A stretch of 64,000 bases of DNA from Lolium rigidum (GCF_022539505.1 NC_061510.1:267415687-267479686), one strand, 5' to 3'; positions 48,476-60,375 are shown, numbered from the stretch's first letter. Made by a program: numbers and translations. Notes: generated from the sequence alone by a model not told the origin.

Positions 48476-49682
48476 GGAGGGGAAACCTAGCCAAGCTAGG
48501 ACTCCCACCAAAGGTGGGAGTTCCACCTCCCATATGGGGGGTGGCCGGCCCCCTAAGGGGGAGTCCACTTGGGACTCCTCCCCCACTAGGGTTGGCCGGC
48601 CATGGAGGTGGAGTCCCATCTGGACTCCACCTTCCTTGGTGGTTTCTTCCGGACTTTTCTAAAACCTTCTACAACCTTCCATAGAACCTTCCGCGACATT
48701 TTAATTCACATAAAATGACATCCTATATATGAATCTTATTCTCCGGACCATTCCGAACTCCTCGTGATGTCCGGGATCTCATCGGGACTCCGAACAAATA
48801 TTCGAACTCCATTCCATATTCAAATACTACCATTTCAACATCCAACTTTAAGTGTGTCACCCTACGGTTCGTGAACTATGCGGACATGGTTGAGTACTCA
48901 CTCCGACCAATAACCAATAGCGGGATCTGGAGATCCATAATGGCTCCCACATATTCAACGATGACTTTAGTGATCGAATGAACCATTCACAAACAATACC
49001 AATTCCTTTTGTCTCGCGATATTTTACTTGTCCGAGGTTTGATCTTCGGTATCACTCTATACCTTGTTCAACCTCGTCTCCTGACAAGTACTCTTTACTC
49101 GTACCGTGGTATGTGGTCTCTTATGAACTTATTCATATGCTTGCAAGACATTAGACGACATTCCACCGAGAGGGCCCAGAGTATATCTATCCGTCATCGG
49201 GATGGACAAATCCCACTGCTAATCCATATGCCTCAACTCATACTTTCCGGATACTTAATCCCACCTTTATAACCACCCATTTACGCAGTGGCGTTTGGTG
49301 TAATCAAAGTACCTTTCCGGTACAAGTGATTTACATGATCTCATGGTCATAAGGACTAGGTAACTATGTATCGAAAGCTTATAGCAAATAACTTAATGAC
49401 GAGATCTTATGCTACGCTTAATATGGGTGTATCCATTACATCATTCATACAATGATATAACCTTGTTATTAATAACATCCAATGTTCATGATTATGAAAC
49501 TAATCATCCATTAATCAACAAGCTAGTTAAGAGGCATACTAGGGACTCTTTGTTGTTTACATATCACACATGTATCAATGTTTCGGTTAATACAATTATA
49601 GCATGGTATATAAACATTTATCATAAACATAAAGATATATAATAACCACTTTTATTATTGCCTCTTGGGCATATCTCCAACA
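48476..49682 (-). mobile_element. Angela-like Copia LTR, incomplete (minus strand), next to the gap
   Basis: Minus strand starts TGTTGGAGATATGCCC at 49682. It is alignable along its length with the LTR at 25371-27124 but visibly diverged, so it is a different insertion. The last 500 bp or so expected for this LTR type lie in the gap. No purine tract is present on its right, so it is a 5' LTR or a solo LTR. Confidence 0.8.
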
Positions 49683-50059
49683 TGACGAGCTACTTCCATT
49701 CCACCAAGGTCAAGTGAAACTTCAGTTGTTGTGACTGTTTTACTTTAAATCGCGAAAATTCCCCAGATTTTCTATGCATGAATGCAATGCACACATCTAT
49801 TTCCTCTATTTTTGTAACCCCATTACCTGGGATATTACACCATTGACTACTGACGTCATGCATATGAAATCCGTTTTTGAAGAGGTCGTTGACTGCTGAC
49901 GTCATGCATATGAAATCCGTTTTTGTAGAGGCCGTTAACTGTCAGTTAACGTCGTTAATTGGCTGAAACCCCGTGGTAGATGGTAGGCCCACACAAGGCC
50001 TGCCACGCCTTAAGCAGGCCGGCCCAGTTAGTTTGCGGGTCGGGCCAGCTGACTTAGCT
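49683..50059. other. Intergenic with a 46-bp direct duplication
   Basis: Nothing coding was seen. Includes two adjacent near-identical 46-bp units (49843-49888 and 49889-49934), each containing tgacgtcatgcatatgaaat. Confidence 0.6.
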
Positions 50060-51010
50060 TGACCGGTCAACTATATAATTGGGCTGGTCTACTAGGTACG
50101 TGGGCCGGGCCTAACCTCTAAGGTTAACTGGTCAAAACTTAAATGGACCAGCCCACTAAGCACGTGGGTCGGGCCGAATGCCTTTGTTTGACCGGTCAAA
50201 AGGATAGCTGGGCGGGCCCACTGAATAGGTGGGTCGGGCCGTGTCTTCGTTTGACCGGTCAACACGATAAATGGGTCGGCCCAATAGTCATGTGGACCGA
50301 GCCGAATGTCTTTGTTTGACCGGTCAACAGGCAAACCGGCGGGGCCCAATAAGCATGTGGGTCGGGCCAAATGTTTTTGTTTGACTGGTCAATAGACAAA
50401 CGGGCTGGCCCATTAAGCATGTGGGGCCAACTTTCCTGTTATCGGGCCGGCCCGGTTAGTAAGTGGGTTGGCCCAATAAGTCAGTGGGCCAACCCAAAAT
50501 AAAAGTGGGGCCCACTTTCCTCTTATCGGGCCGGCCCAGTTAGTAAGTGGGGTCCACCTTAAAGCAACTAGGCTGGCCCAATAAGCACGAGGGCCCACTT
50601 TCCTGTTATCGGGCCGGCTCAGTTAGTAAGTGGGGTCCACCTTAAAGCAAGTGGGATCCACCTTAAAGCAACTAGGTTGGCCCAATAAGCACGAGGGCCC
50701 ACTTTCCAGTTATCGGGCCGGCTCAGTTAGTAAGTGGGGTCCACCTTAAAGCAAGTGGGATGGCCCAACAAGCACGTGGGGTCCACTTTCCTGTTATCGG
50801 CCGGCCTAGTTAGTAAGTGGGGTCCACCTTAAAGCAAGTGGGTTGGCCCAATAAGTTAGTGGGCCGGACCAAAATAAAAGTGGGGCCCACGCTACAGTAA
50901 CTGGGCCGGCCCAGTAAGTAAGTGGTAGGGCCCTGGTCGTTTGACTAATCAACTTGCATTCTGCGCCGGCCCAGTTAGGCTTATGAGAAGGCCCATTAAA
51001 TTTCATGGGC
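50060..51010. repeat. Complex tandem-repeat block with two unit types
   Basis: From about 50060 to 50415 there are five diverged copies of a 63-66-bp unit containing gtgggtcgggcc and tttgaccggtcaac. From about 50416 to 50990 a second family repeats, built from cgggccggcccagttagtaa, gtggggtccaccttaaagca and ttggcccaataag words in varying order. Strongly enriched in ggccggcc-like palindromes and Sau96I-type ggncc words. No coding role is apparent; probably the interior or subterminal part of a transposon. Confidence 0.8.
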
Positions 51011-51510
51011 CTACTAAACTTATTACGAAAGCCAATTAAAGTTAAAAGTTGATATCAATGATATCTCAATTACATGCACAAATAAAATAATAAGGAAAAT
51101 TACAAGGCAATTAATGTGCCCAAATAAAAAAAATTACATATAATCATAGAGGGTTTCTATTAGCATCATCAATAACACGCTGATATTTAGCAATCGCCTT
51201 AATTGAATCTTGTGTATTGTACTCTTTTTCAACACCATGTATTTCATACAGTACAGCCTTGATATATTTACTATTTGATGAAAGGAATGGTCTAGGTTGA
51301 TGGCTATGGGAGGATGCATTAGAAAAAAGGTCAGAATTTTTTGTGGGCCTCTCTCCTGATGAGGATTGCTTCATTACAACTGCATTCTGATAATATTGCC
51401 AAAAGAGTTAAACGATAAACTATCCAAACATGTATTAAGCATTGTCGATATGAGATAGTCACAACAACTAAGCACAAACTTACATTATTACTGTCGTGTT
51501 GTCTATATTA
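51011..51510. other. AT-rich intergenic sequence
   Basis: No recognisable gene or repeat boundary, apart from the TTA (51508-51510) preceding the next element. Confidence 0.4.
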
Positions 51511-52912
51511 GAGCATCTCTAGCTGTGTTCCCCAAAGCGTCCCCCAAACGGCGCCGGATCGAGCGTTTGGGGGACGTGTTTTGTTCGTGCCACGTTTGGG
51601 GGACGTCGCTCCCTGATCGCGTCTCCCGAACGCCGCCCCCAAACTTTTTTATAGGGTTTTCGAAAACACGGCCATTTATTAAATATAGTATACAAATAAA
51701 TATGTTTACCGAGATTGTTTTCACAATAAAATACAACAAACAATAAAATATCTAAACAAATGCAATAAATGAGGCTAGATCAAGGTGCCGCAGCTTTTGC
51801 TAATAATCATTTGATCCTCCATATATGCTCATAGAGATCATTTTGAAGTTGCTCGTGAACATTGTTGTCATGGATCTCTGCGTCCATGGTGAGGAAATCA
51901 ACAAAACGTGATGTAATCTGTATAAAACGTTGGGACTTTTAGTCCTTGTACAGTTTCTTTTGCCATATATATAGAAAATTACACCGTAGGGGTTTCCCCT
52001 ACGGTAAAGGTGTCAAAAAAAAGGAAATCAGCAAATCTGCAGGCAACTCATGATCAACCTCTGCAAGAGGACCCTAACACTCATAGGGATCAACATGTCT
52101 TCTAACATGATTCTTGCGGTCATCCTCGATGATCATGTTGTGCATGATCACACAAGCCTGCATCACCTCCCACATTTGGTCGTGAGACCAGCTTACAGCA
52201 GGGGTACCGGACAATTGCAAATTGATCTTGAAGCACACCAAATACCCGCTCAACATCCTTCCTGCAAGCCTCCTGTCGTTAAGCAAAGTGGCAATTCTTC
52301 TAACCTAATGGAGCCGAGATTGTTTTGACAAAAGTGGCTCATTTTGGATATATACCATCGGCTAGATAATAGCCTTTGGTATATTGGTGACCATTGATCT
52401 CATAGTTGCATGATGGATCATGACCTTTCACTAGTTTGCTGAACACCGGAGACTGCTGCAACATGTTGATGTCATTGTGTGATCCCGCCATGCCAAATAA
52501 AGAATGCTAAATCCACAGGTTATAATCTACCACACCTTCAAGCACCACATTGCAATATCCATGGCGCCCTTTGTATGTACCTTGCTAGGCAAACGGGAGG
52601 TTCTTCCATAACCAGTGCATGCAATTGATGCTTCCAAGCATTACAGGGAATCCTCCGGAGCATTTTGTAACATGATCCTTGCAGTCTCTTCTTCAGTTGG
52701 CCCTCTCAAGTAGTATTTACCAAACTTTCCTACCACAGCTCGTCAAAATTTGTACATGCACTCAATGACAGTAGACTCACTCATGCGAAGGTAGTCGTCA
52801 TGTGTATCAGCAGGTGCTCCATATGCAAGCATTCTCATGGCGGCGGTGCACTTCTAAATCGACGAGAACCCGGCAACGCCTACAACGTCGTGCTTCAGCT
52901 TGAAGTAGTTTT
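51511..52912 (-). mobile_element. PIF/Harbinger element remnant with transposase pseudogene
   Basis: Terminus gagcatctctagctgtgttc follows a TTA. Subterminal sequence repeats gtttgggggacg words. On the minus strand from about 52860 down to 51800 the DDE transposase of the Harbinger (ALP1-like) family is recognisable in changing frames: SESTVIECMYKF, MLGSIDCMHWLWKNLPFA, then [20 protein letters not shown], and WEVMQACVIMHNMIIEDDRK near 52110-52190. Frameshifts and stops show that it is dead. The right end is lost at the LTR fragment starting about 52913. Confidence 0.78.
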
Positions 52913-53398
52913 TGTAACATCCCTGTTTAGCAAACCCTAATTAGGAAGTTGTTTGTGCATTCATGAGCATCATTAAAAATGAATTAAGAAAAATTTGCAT
53001 TTCAAAATGAAGTGGAAACCTTAAATTCAAAAGTTCTACCTCTATTTCAAATGTTTCAAACATTCAAAATCTTATTATGTGGTATTTATGAATTGTTCAA
53101 AGAATGCCATGTAATATTTGTACAAAGTTTGGAGGGTCTCTGGGTTTTCAAAATAGTCCAAAACAGCAAAATACAATTGATTTAAACCCTGTTTTAAAAA
53201 TTCCAGAGAATTCCCAAAATGCTAGGGGGTTTTGGGCAAAATGGCCATGTCTTCTTCGACAGGAAGACATAGAGCTACCTGGCTCTCATCCGGCCGCTCG
53301 ATCGATGGCCTCGCCGTCAAGATCCTCGCCGCCGCCCCTGGGCTGGGATAAGGCCTCCACGACGCCCTCTCCCCCATCCCTATCTCCTCTCTCGCGCG
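52913..53398 (+). mobile_element. LTR fragment of another retrotransposon (starts tgtaacatccc)
   Basis: The word tgtaacatccctgtttagca, followed by A/T-rich sequence with repeated ttcaaa and aatttgc words, is typical of the start of certain Triticeae LTRs. The sequence is cut at 53398 by the next Gypsy LTR. No second end or coding part was found, so the classification is tentative. Confidence 0.45.
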
Positions 53399-54790
53399 TG
53401 ATACGTCCAAAACGTATCTACTTTCCCGAACACTTTTGCTATTGTTTGGCCTCTAATTTGTGTATTTTGGATGCAACTAACACGGACTAACGCTGTTTTC
53501 AGCAGAACCCTTCTGGTGTCTCGTTTTTGTGCAGAAATCCAACTTTCGGGAAAATCCTCGGAATTTATGCGAAGGTCCTATTTTCCCAGAATACTGACGG
53601 AGCCGAAGGGCAAGCCGAGTGGGGGCCCGAGGGCCCCACACCACTAGGCCGGCGCGGCCCGGGAGGGGCCCGCGCGGCCCTAGTGTGTGGCGGCCTCGGC
53701 CGGCCTCCGACGCCCTCCTTCGGACTACTTATTGCCTTCGACCTAAAAACGCACGGAAAGAAGTCGAAGTCGCCGTAAACCCTCCGAACGCCGCCACATC
53801 GCGAAACTCCGTCTCGGGAGCCGAAGTCTCCGTTACGGCACTCCGCCGGGACGGGGAATTGGAGGAGATCATCGCCACCATCACCGCCAACGCCTCTCCA
53901 TCGACCAGCCATGTTTCCCCCATCCATGTGTGAGTAATTCCCCCGCTGTAGGCTGAAGGGGATGGTAGGGATTGGATGAGATTGGTCATGTAATAGTATA
54001 AGATTGTTAGGGCATAGTGCCTAGTGTCCGTAATTGGTACTTTGATGATATTGTTGCAACTTGTTATGCTTAATGCTTGTCACTAGGGCCCGAGTGCCAT
54101 GATCTCAGATCTGAACATGTTATTATTTCATCATGATATTCATTGTTTATGGTCTTACCTGCAAGTTGTATACACATGTCGTTGTCCGGAACCAATGGCC
54201 CCGAAGTGACGAAATCGGGACAACCGGAGGGGATGGTAGTGATGTGAGGATCACATGTGTTCACGAGTGTTACTGCTCGGTACTCTATTAAAAGGAGTAC
54301 CTTAATATCCGATAGATTCCCTTGAGGCCCGGCTGCCACCGGCTGGTAGGACAAAAGATGTTGTGCAAGTTTCTCATTGCGAGCACGTACGACTATAATT
54401 GGAACACATGCCTATTGATTGCTTTGTACTTGGACACCGTTTTATTATTATTTGCAAATGCCCTGCTATGATTGTTACATGAGTTTCTATCATCCATGCA
54501 ACGCCCGTTATCCGTCCCCGTGCCTACGGTATTTTAATCATGCTCGTTTACTATAATCACTACTGCTTGTCTTTGATACTCTGTCTTCGTTATTTCACTA
54601 TCGCTATCGCTATAAAACTGTTACTACTCGATAAACTCTTGCGAGCAAGTCCGTTTCCGAGTGCAGCTGAATTGACAACTCCGTTGTTAAGGCTTTCAAG
54701 TATTCTTTGTCTCCCCTTGTGTTGAATCAATAAATTGGGTTTTACTACCCTCGAAGACTCGTTGCGATCCCCTATACTTGTGGGTCATCA
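53399..54790 (+). repeat. 5' LTR of the Gypsy element
   Basis: 1392 bp with TG...CA ends, followed by a tRNA primer-binding region after 11 bases. Contains the family phrase cttgtcactagggcccgagt. Confidence 0.88.
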
Positions 54791-54877
54791 AGACTATTTT
54801 CCGGCGCCGTTGCCGGGGAGCATAGCTTTATTTGGAAGTTCACTTGGATTGATATTGTTCGCTGCAAATTCTCCATC

Positions 54878-57557
54878 ATGGGTAAACCTCGCGATCCTAA
54901 AGATCGCCATATTACCATCCACTACAAGAAAAGGTACAACTCCGAGTACCTCTGCTACTCTTGATTCACCATCCGGGATAAGTCGACTTGTTTCACCACC
55001 ACATGCTTCACATGCTGGTACATCTGCTGAATCTGAAAATTCTCATAATATTGATAATGTTTCTGCTGTGCTTGATGATAGTGGTTCATTGGGATCCTTT
55101 CTAGATGCTACAATTGCTAGGTCTAGACAAATTGAAAATACTGAAACTCCTAATGCTACTACACCTGTTAATTCACCTGAACTTGATTACTCTAGTGATG
55201 ATCTTGATGAAGATTATGTGGAGCTTAATGATGATTTTATTGACTAGATGCAATGCTACTGCTGATGCGAAGCAAAATTAAAAAGTTTCTCACACAATAT
55301 ACCGTTAGACATAAGTTATCTCCCGATCCTAAATTTGCCACATCTCCTATATGCATTAAGGATAAAGATTATGATTTTCTCTTGATCTATCTCATATAGC
55401 TATTGTAGAGAAAGCACCCTTTTGTGGTACTCGAAAAAGAAAGTGCTTGTAGAACACATGATTGAACTTATCTTCTATGAGTAGCTTGTTTTCTCGATGA
55501 TGTCAAGAAGCGTACTTATTTTGTTGCTAAATTCTTTCCATTCTCATTAAAGGATGATGCTAAAACTTGGTATAATAGTTTGCCTCCTGGTTCTATTAAA
55601 AGTCCAACAGAATTACTTGCGTGATGTTTTCTTTCAGAAATACTTTCCTGCTAGTGCTCAACATGTTGCTTTGCGAGAAAGTCTATAGATTTTGATCAAG
55701 GAGATGAAGAGAAATTGCCCGAGGCTTGGGCAAGATTTTGCTCTCTTATTAGAGCTCTGACTCGGACCATGATTTAGAAAAGCATGATCTACTTGATATA
55801 TTTTATAGTGGACTAACCATTGAGTCTAGGGCATACTTGGATAGTTGTGCTTGGTTGTGTTTTCGGAAAAGAACTCCAGACGAAGCTGAAGAATTATTGG
55901 CTAAAATAGACCGGAATCATGATGATTGGACTACGCCTGAACCAATTCCAACGCCAATATTGAAGAAGAGGGGTTTAATTAAATTGAATGATGAAGATAT
56001 GAGGGAAGCCAAGAAGTCTCTCAAGGAGAAAGGTATTAAATCCGAAGATGTGAAGAATCTACCTCCCATAGAAGATATATGTGAGATAATTCCCCCTTCA
56101 TCCATGATTGAGGTAAACTCCCTTCAACGCTTTACTAGGGAAGATATTCCGTATTCAAAACCTCCTGCGCAATGCTTAGATGAGTTTGATAATTATATTG
56201 TTAAGCAAGAAAATTTTAATATGAGAGTAGAGAATCATTTAATGGAAAATTCTCAAGCTATTAGTCAATTTGCATGATATTGTGGAGAGAACCTCCAATG
56301 ATGTTAAGATGCTTGTTAAACATTTTCAAATGGTTCAAACTCAAATTGATCAACTTACTAAAGTGCAAAATGACTTATTAAAAAATAATTCTAAAGAGAA
56401 ACATGCTTATGAAGTAACAACTAGAGGTGGTGTCTCTACCCAGGATCCTCTATATCCTGAAGGGCATCCCAAAAGAATTGAACAAGATTCTCAACGCATT
56501 GAACCTAGTGCTCCTTCTAAGAAGAAAAGAATAAGAAACATAAAAATGTTGTAGAATCCTCTCGAACTCGTTAATGATCCTAATAGTATTTCTATTTCCG
56601 ATGCTGAAACTGAAAGTGGTAATGAACATGATAATAATAATGGTAATGATAAGAATGATGTTTCTGATAAAGAAGAGGTTGAAGAAGAACCTGAAAAGCA
56701 TGCTAAAAATAAAAAGTATACTAAAGAAGATTTTATTGCTAAGAAACATGGTAATGAAAGGGAACCTTGGGTGCAAAAGCAAATGCCTTTTCCTGCTAAG
56801 AAACTAAAATCAAAGGAAGAAGAACACTATAATAAATTTTGTGATTGGATGAAACCTTTATTCTTGCAAATCCCTTTAACTGATGCTATTAAATTGCCTC
56901 CTTATTCAAAGTATATGAAAGATATTGTTACTAACAAAAGGAAAATCCCCAATGAGGAAATTTCCACTATGCTTGCTAATTACTCTTTCAATGGCAAACT
57001 TCCAAAGAAGTTGGGCGACCCGAGTATACCTACTATTCCTTGTTCTATTAAGAATAATTATGTTAAAACTGCTCTATGTGACTTGGGAGCCGGTGTTAGT
57101 GTTATGCCTTTTTCTCTTTATAAGAGACTTTACTTAGATAAGTTGATACCTACTCGATATATCTTTGCAAATGGCTGATAAATCTACCGCTATTCCTGTT
57201 GGTATATGTGAGGATGTTCATGTTCAAGTTACTAATAACTCGCTTGATATTAACTGATTTTGTTGTGTTGGAAATGCCTCGAAGATGATAATATGTCTAT
57301 TATTCTTGGGAGACCTTTTCTTAACACCGTAGGGGTTGTTATTGATTGCAACAAAGGAAAGGTTACTTTCAATGTTGATGATAGGGAGCATACCGTTTAT
57401 TTCCCCAAGAGGATTGAGAAAGCTATGTGGAGTTAATACTATTTCTAATGTGAGAACTATCAAAGTGGGAACCATCGATTGTCCTATATATGAGCCTAAA
57501 GAAGAATATCAAACTCTTGTGATTGGATCCATATCAATACAATTCAAGGTAACATGA
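54878..57557 (+). pseudogene. Gag plus retropepsin-like region of the Gypsy element, multiply frameshifted
   Basis: ATG at 54878. An acidic N-terminal segment lies in a shifted frame (to 55247). The gag domain (FPFSLKDDAKTWYNSLPPGS) is at about 55535-55600, and a coiled-coil/linker region at 55837-56554. The protease-like domain (ALCDLGAGVSVMPFSLYKRL) lies near 57070-57130, and LGRPFL near 57307-57326. At least six frame changes sit exactly at CTCG words where related elements have CTG (55430, 55493, 56561, 57153, 57239, 57278). The stop at 57557 closes the last frame. No reverse transcriptase is present. Confidence 0.82.
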
Positions 57558-58080
57558 TTGATTTGAGGTTTATTTCTTCTTATGCTATGTAAAATTTATT
57601 TGGTGGCAAGACTTGATCAACCTTGTTAACAAATACTTTTATATGCATAGAGGAGGTAAACAACATCTCTTTCTTCCTCCACTTGTTCTACTTGCTGTAG
57701 CACTTTTGTTTTGTAAAGTTCCTTAGTTAATTAGAGATTTCAAATTTTTTCCTGGCCAGTAATAATAAACTTAAGGGATTTCTAGTTTCGTGCCCCTGGT
57801 TCGTTAGTGGTACTCAGTTTTTCCCAGTCCCTTAGTTTTTCCTCAGTTTTCCCCTCCTCTAGTTTGAAACACGCACAAGTGCTGGAACGGCCGGTAGCCG
57901 TCGGGTCGAGGCCTTGACCGTTAGTCCGACCGGGTGGGGCCGCACAGGGCAGCTCCTCCCCGACCGTCTCGTGCCGACGGGTAGGGTCGGGAGACACGTC
58001 GGAGCAGCCATCCATCTATCGCCGACGTGTGGGCCGTTTTATTTCATGATTTTATACGCGGTGCTGCCAATGACAAATGG

Positions 58081-58580
58081 GGCCGCTCTATAGGGCTGCC
58101 GCAGCCAATGACCAGTGGGGTCGTATATTTTTCGAGAAAAGACATATATTGCCGCTCCGTGGTGCCTGCCGCAGCCAATGACCAGTGGGGTCGTCTATTT
58201 ATTTAGGAAAACTCATATATTGCCGCTCCGTGGGGCCTCCGCAGCCAATGACCGAGTGGGGTCGTCTATTTATTCAGAGAAAGACATATATTGCCGCTCT
58301 GTGGGGCTGCCGCAGCCAATGACCAGTGGGGTCGTCTATTTATTTAGAGAAACACATATATTGCCGCTCTGTGGGGCTGCCGCAGCCAATGACCAGTGGG
58401 GTCGTCTATTTATTTAGAGAGACTCATATATTGCCGCTCTGTGGGGCTGCCGCAGCCAATGACCAGTGGGGTCGTCTATTTATTTAGAGAAACTCATATA
58501 TTGCCGCTCTGTGGGGCCTGCCGCAGCCAATGACCAGTGGGGTCGTCTATTTATTTAGAGAGAAAACATCATACCTTGCC
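58081..58580. repeat. Tandem array, about 70-bp unit, seven copies
   Basis: Units start tgccgctctgtggggctgcc and contain gcagccaatgaccagtgggg. Most copies are nearly identical. The third copy has accgagtgggg where the others have accagtgggg. A partial eighth copy follows at the right end. Confidence 0.9.
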
Positions 58581-58977
58581 GCTCCGATATATGTCTTTAG
58601 AGAATATCATAGAGAGAAGCAACAAGTTCGCTAATTAATTATTCTTAAGCTAGACCGGAGAACCGCCGGCAGCTCGTTCCCCACCGTCGGACGGAGCAGC
58701 CATCGCCGGCGCGCCGGCGCTCGTCGCGCCGCCGGCTCGTCCCCGGCGGCGTCGGACGAACCGCGGCGCCGCACGTCAACCACGGCTCCAACACTTGTTT
58801 CGTCCGCACGCATTGTACCCACCGCAGAAAGTCCGCCGCAAGCGGATCCGCCGCCCACGACGACCGGGATTTGTTCCGCGCACCAATTGGTATAGCTGGT
58901 AAGACCTCCGCTTCTGCCTCCCCCGCCCCTAATCGATTCGGTTCCCGTAATTTATTGGAGTTTGCAGGTACGAAATA

Positions 58978-59509
58978 GTCCTCAATGTCTCGTCGTAGCG
59001 GGTACACCGGCGAGGGTGGGGATTCGATCATGTCGTGGCCACGTTCTACTTCTCCTACCTCGTCGGAAGTGCAGGTATCTAGCTTCAGCTCTCTGTACTA
59101 CCGTTGAATTTGGGGATGAAGTTCCGCCATGGCCTCGTTGGGGTGATTTCAGTTGTTCTTTTTTCCATTATTGTTACGGTTAGCCGAGCAAGCCGATGAT
59201 CCATGGTACATTGCATACCAAGATGAATCAACCCAGTGGTGTAGCCGGAGGATGGATTTGGAGGAGAAGGTGGCCAATTTAGGTGATGAATTGGCCCGTA
59301 AAAACCTGATGATATTCGAGCTGAAGCGTATTGTGGATGAAGAAAAGAAGAATTCGGAGCTTATTCGCAAGGAGAAGTTGAGAGTTGAGACAGATCTTGC
59401 CGTATTTGATCAAGTGGTAGAAAATCTAGAACATGAACTAAAAGTGATGGGAGAGGAGAAAAGTAGATTCATCTCGTGCAGTTTTATTAGGTGTCATCCC
59501 CTGTCCTAG
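58978..59509 (+). pseudogene. TE-captured coiled-coil gene remnant
   Basis: ATG near 59000 opens the SRRSGYTGEGGDSIMSWPRS frame, which stops after SSLYYR. The neighbouring frame continues TTVEFGDEVPPWPRWGDF. After a further break, AEQADDPWYIAYQDESTQWC leads into a charged coiled coil (MDLEEKVANLGDELARKNLM; FELKRIVDEEKKNSELIRKE) ending at 59507-59509. Such ORFs recur in Triticeae Mutator-like elements. At least one one-base indel and missing splice sites make this copy non-functional. Function unknown. Confidence 0.5.
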
Positions 59510-59969
59510 CAGCTTATGTGGTTCGGTAGACGATTTAGTATAGAATTGTTATTCAGTAGATGGCTCTAACCACCGTATTTTGTTGTGGCTCTAAGCACCG
59601 TATTTCGGTGTACAATTTCCTACTTGTGCTAAGTAATGTGCACGATAATTTTATAGCGAAGGGATCCCAAAAGTGAAAGCATGTACCAGCCTCCGGATCA
59701 AATACATATCAATATCTTCCCAATCAAGTTGGGATAGAATTCAAATCATACATACGGATGTACATGGACACATCAAGAACGTGAAGAAGCTTTTATTGAG
59801 ACGGAGGTAGTAGTTCGAACAATTTTATCCCATTTGGAAATTGAAAAATACAAATTTATAATAATTTATCCCAATTTGCGGCGTCGAACACGGCCGCGCA
59901 GCGATGGGCAAGAAAGGCCGGGACGACGGGCGGCCGAGGGGTGGTCATCCGCGCCATCAAACGTTGAAG

Positions 59970-60282
59970 CGATGTTATCGGCGATGGCTTCAATGTTCGT
60001 GGCATCGATGACCATTGTCGGAACCGCCGCTGTCTTGGTGTTCTTCATCGCCGACGGATCTGCGGAGGGCTGGATCGGCGGCTTTGCAGCCGCGGTTGTA
60101 GACGATGGCTTCAATCGTCTTGGCATCGATTCGCACTCTCGGCACCGGAAGTGAGACATCAACAGGCTCCGACATTGAAGGCTGGGTCTGCGCCGTCGAA
60201 GCGATGTTGTAGGCGATGGCTTCAATGTTCGTGGCATCGATGACCACCGTCGGCACGGCCGCCGTCTTGGTGTTCTTCATCA
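59970..60282. repeat. Dispersed direct repeats of about 80 bp within the Mutator-like element
   Basis: gatgttatcggcgatggctt (from about 59970) and gatgttgtaggcgatggctt (from about 60201) begin two copies that continue in parallel through ttcatc. A shorter third copy (gatggcttcaatcgtcttgg) lies near 60104. Confidence 0.75.
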
Positions 60283-60375
60283 TTCAACAGCATCTGAGAA
60301 TAGAATCGAAAGTGAGACAGAGAGACATTAGACGAGAGAGACATTTCAACTATTTCGACGGCTAGATCCTCACCG

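Larger units (their letters stand above)
53399..57770 (+). mobile_element. Gypsy retrotransposon, 5' LTR with gag-protease, 3' part missing
   Basis: 5' LTR 53399-54790 (TGATACGTCCAAAACG ... GGGTCATCA), primer-binding region ggcgccgttgccggggag at 54802-54819, then a decayed gag-protease region. Interrupted at about 57771 by a Mutator-like element. No further Gypsy sequence or 3' LTR is recognisable after that element. Resembles the Fatima/Sabrina-like Triticeae Gypsy families. Confidence 0.85.

Noticed and set aside
48206..48684. Open frames spanning the run of N
   Set aside because: Translation across undetermined bases has no meaning.
25371..49682. The two Angela-like LTRs (25371 and 48476) as the pair of one Copia element
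   Set aside because: They have the same orientation, but they are clearly diverged, the flanks (agtga and tgacg) do not form a target duplication, and the gap lies between. Treated as separate insertions.
58081..58580. CRISPR-like array
   Set aside because: Repeats are head-to-tail without unique spacers, inside a plant transposon.
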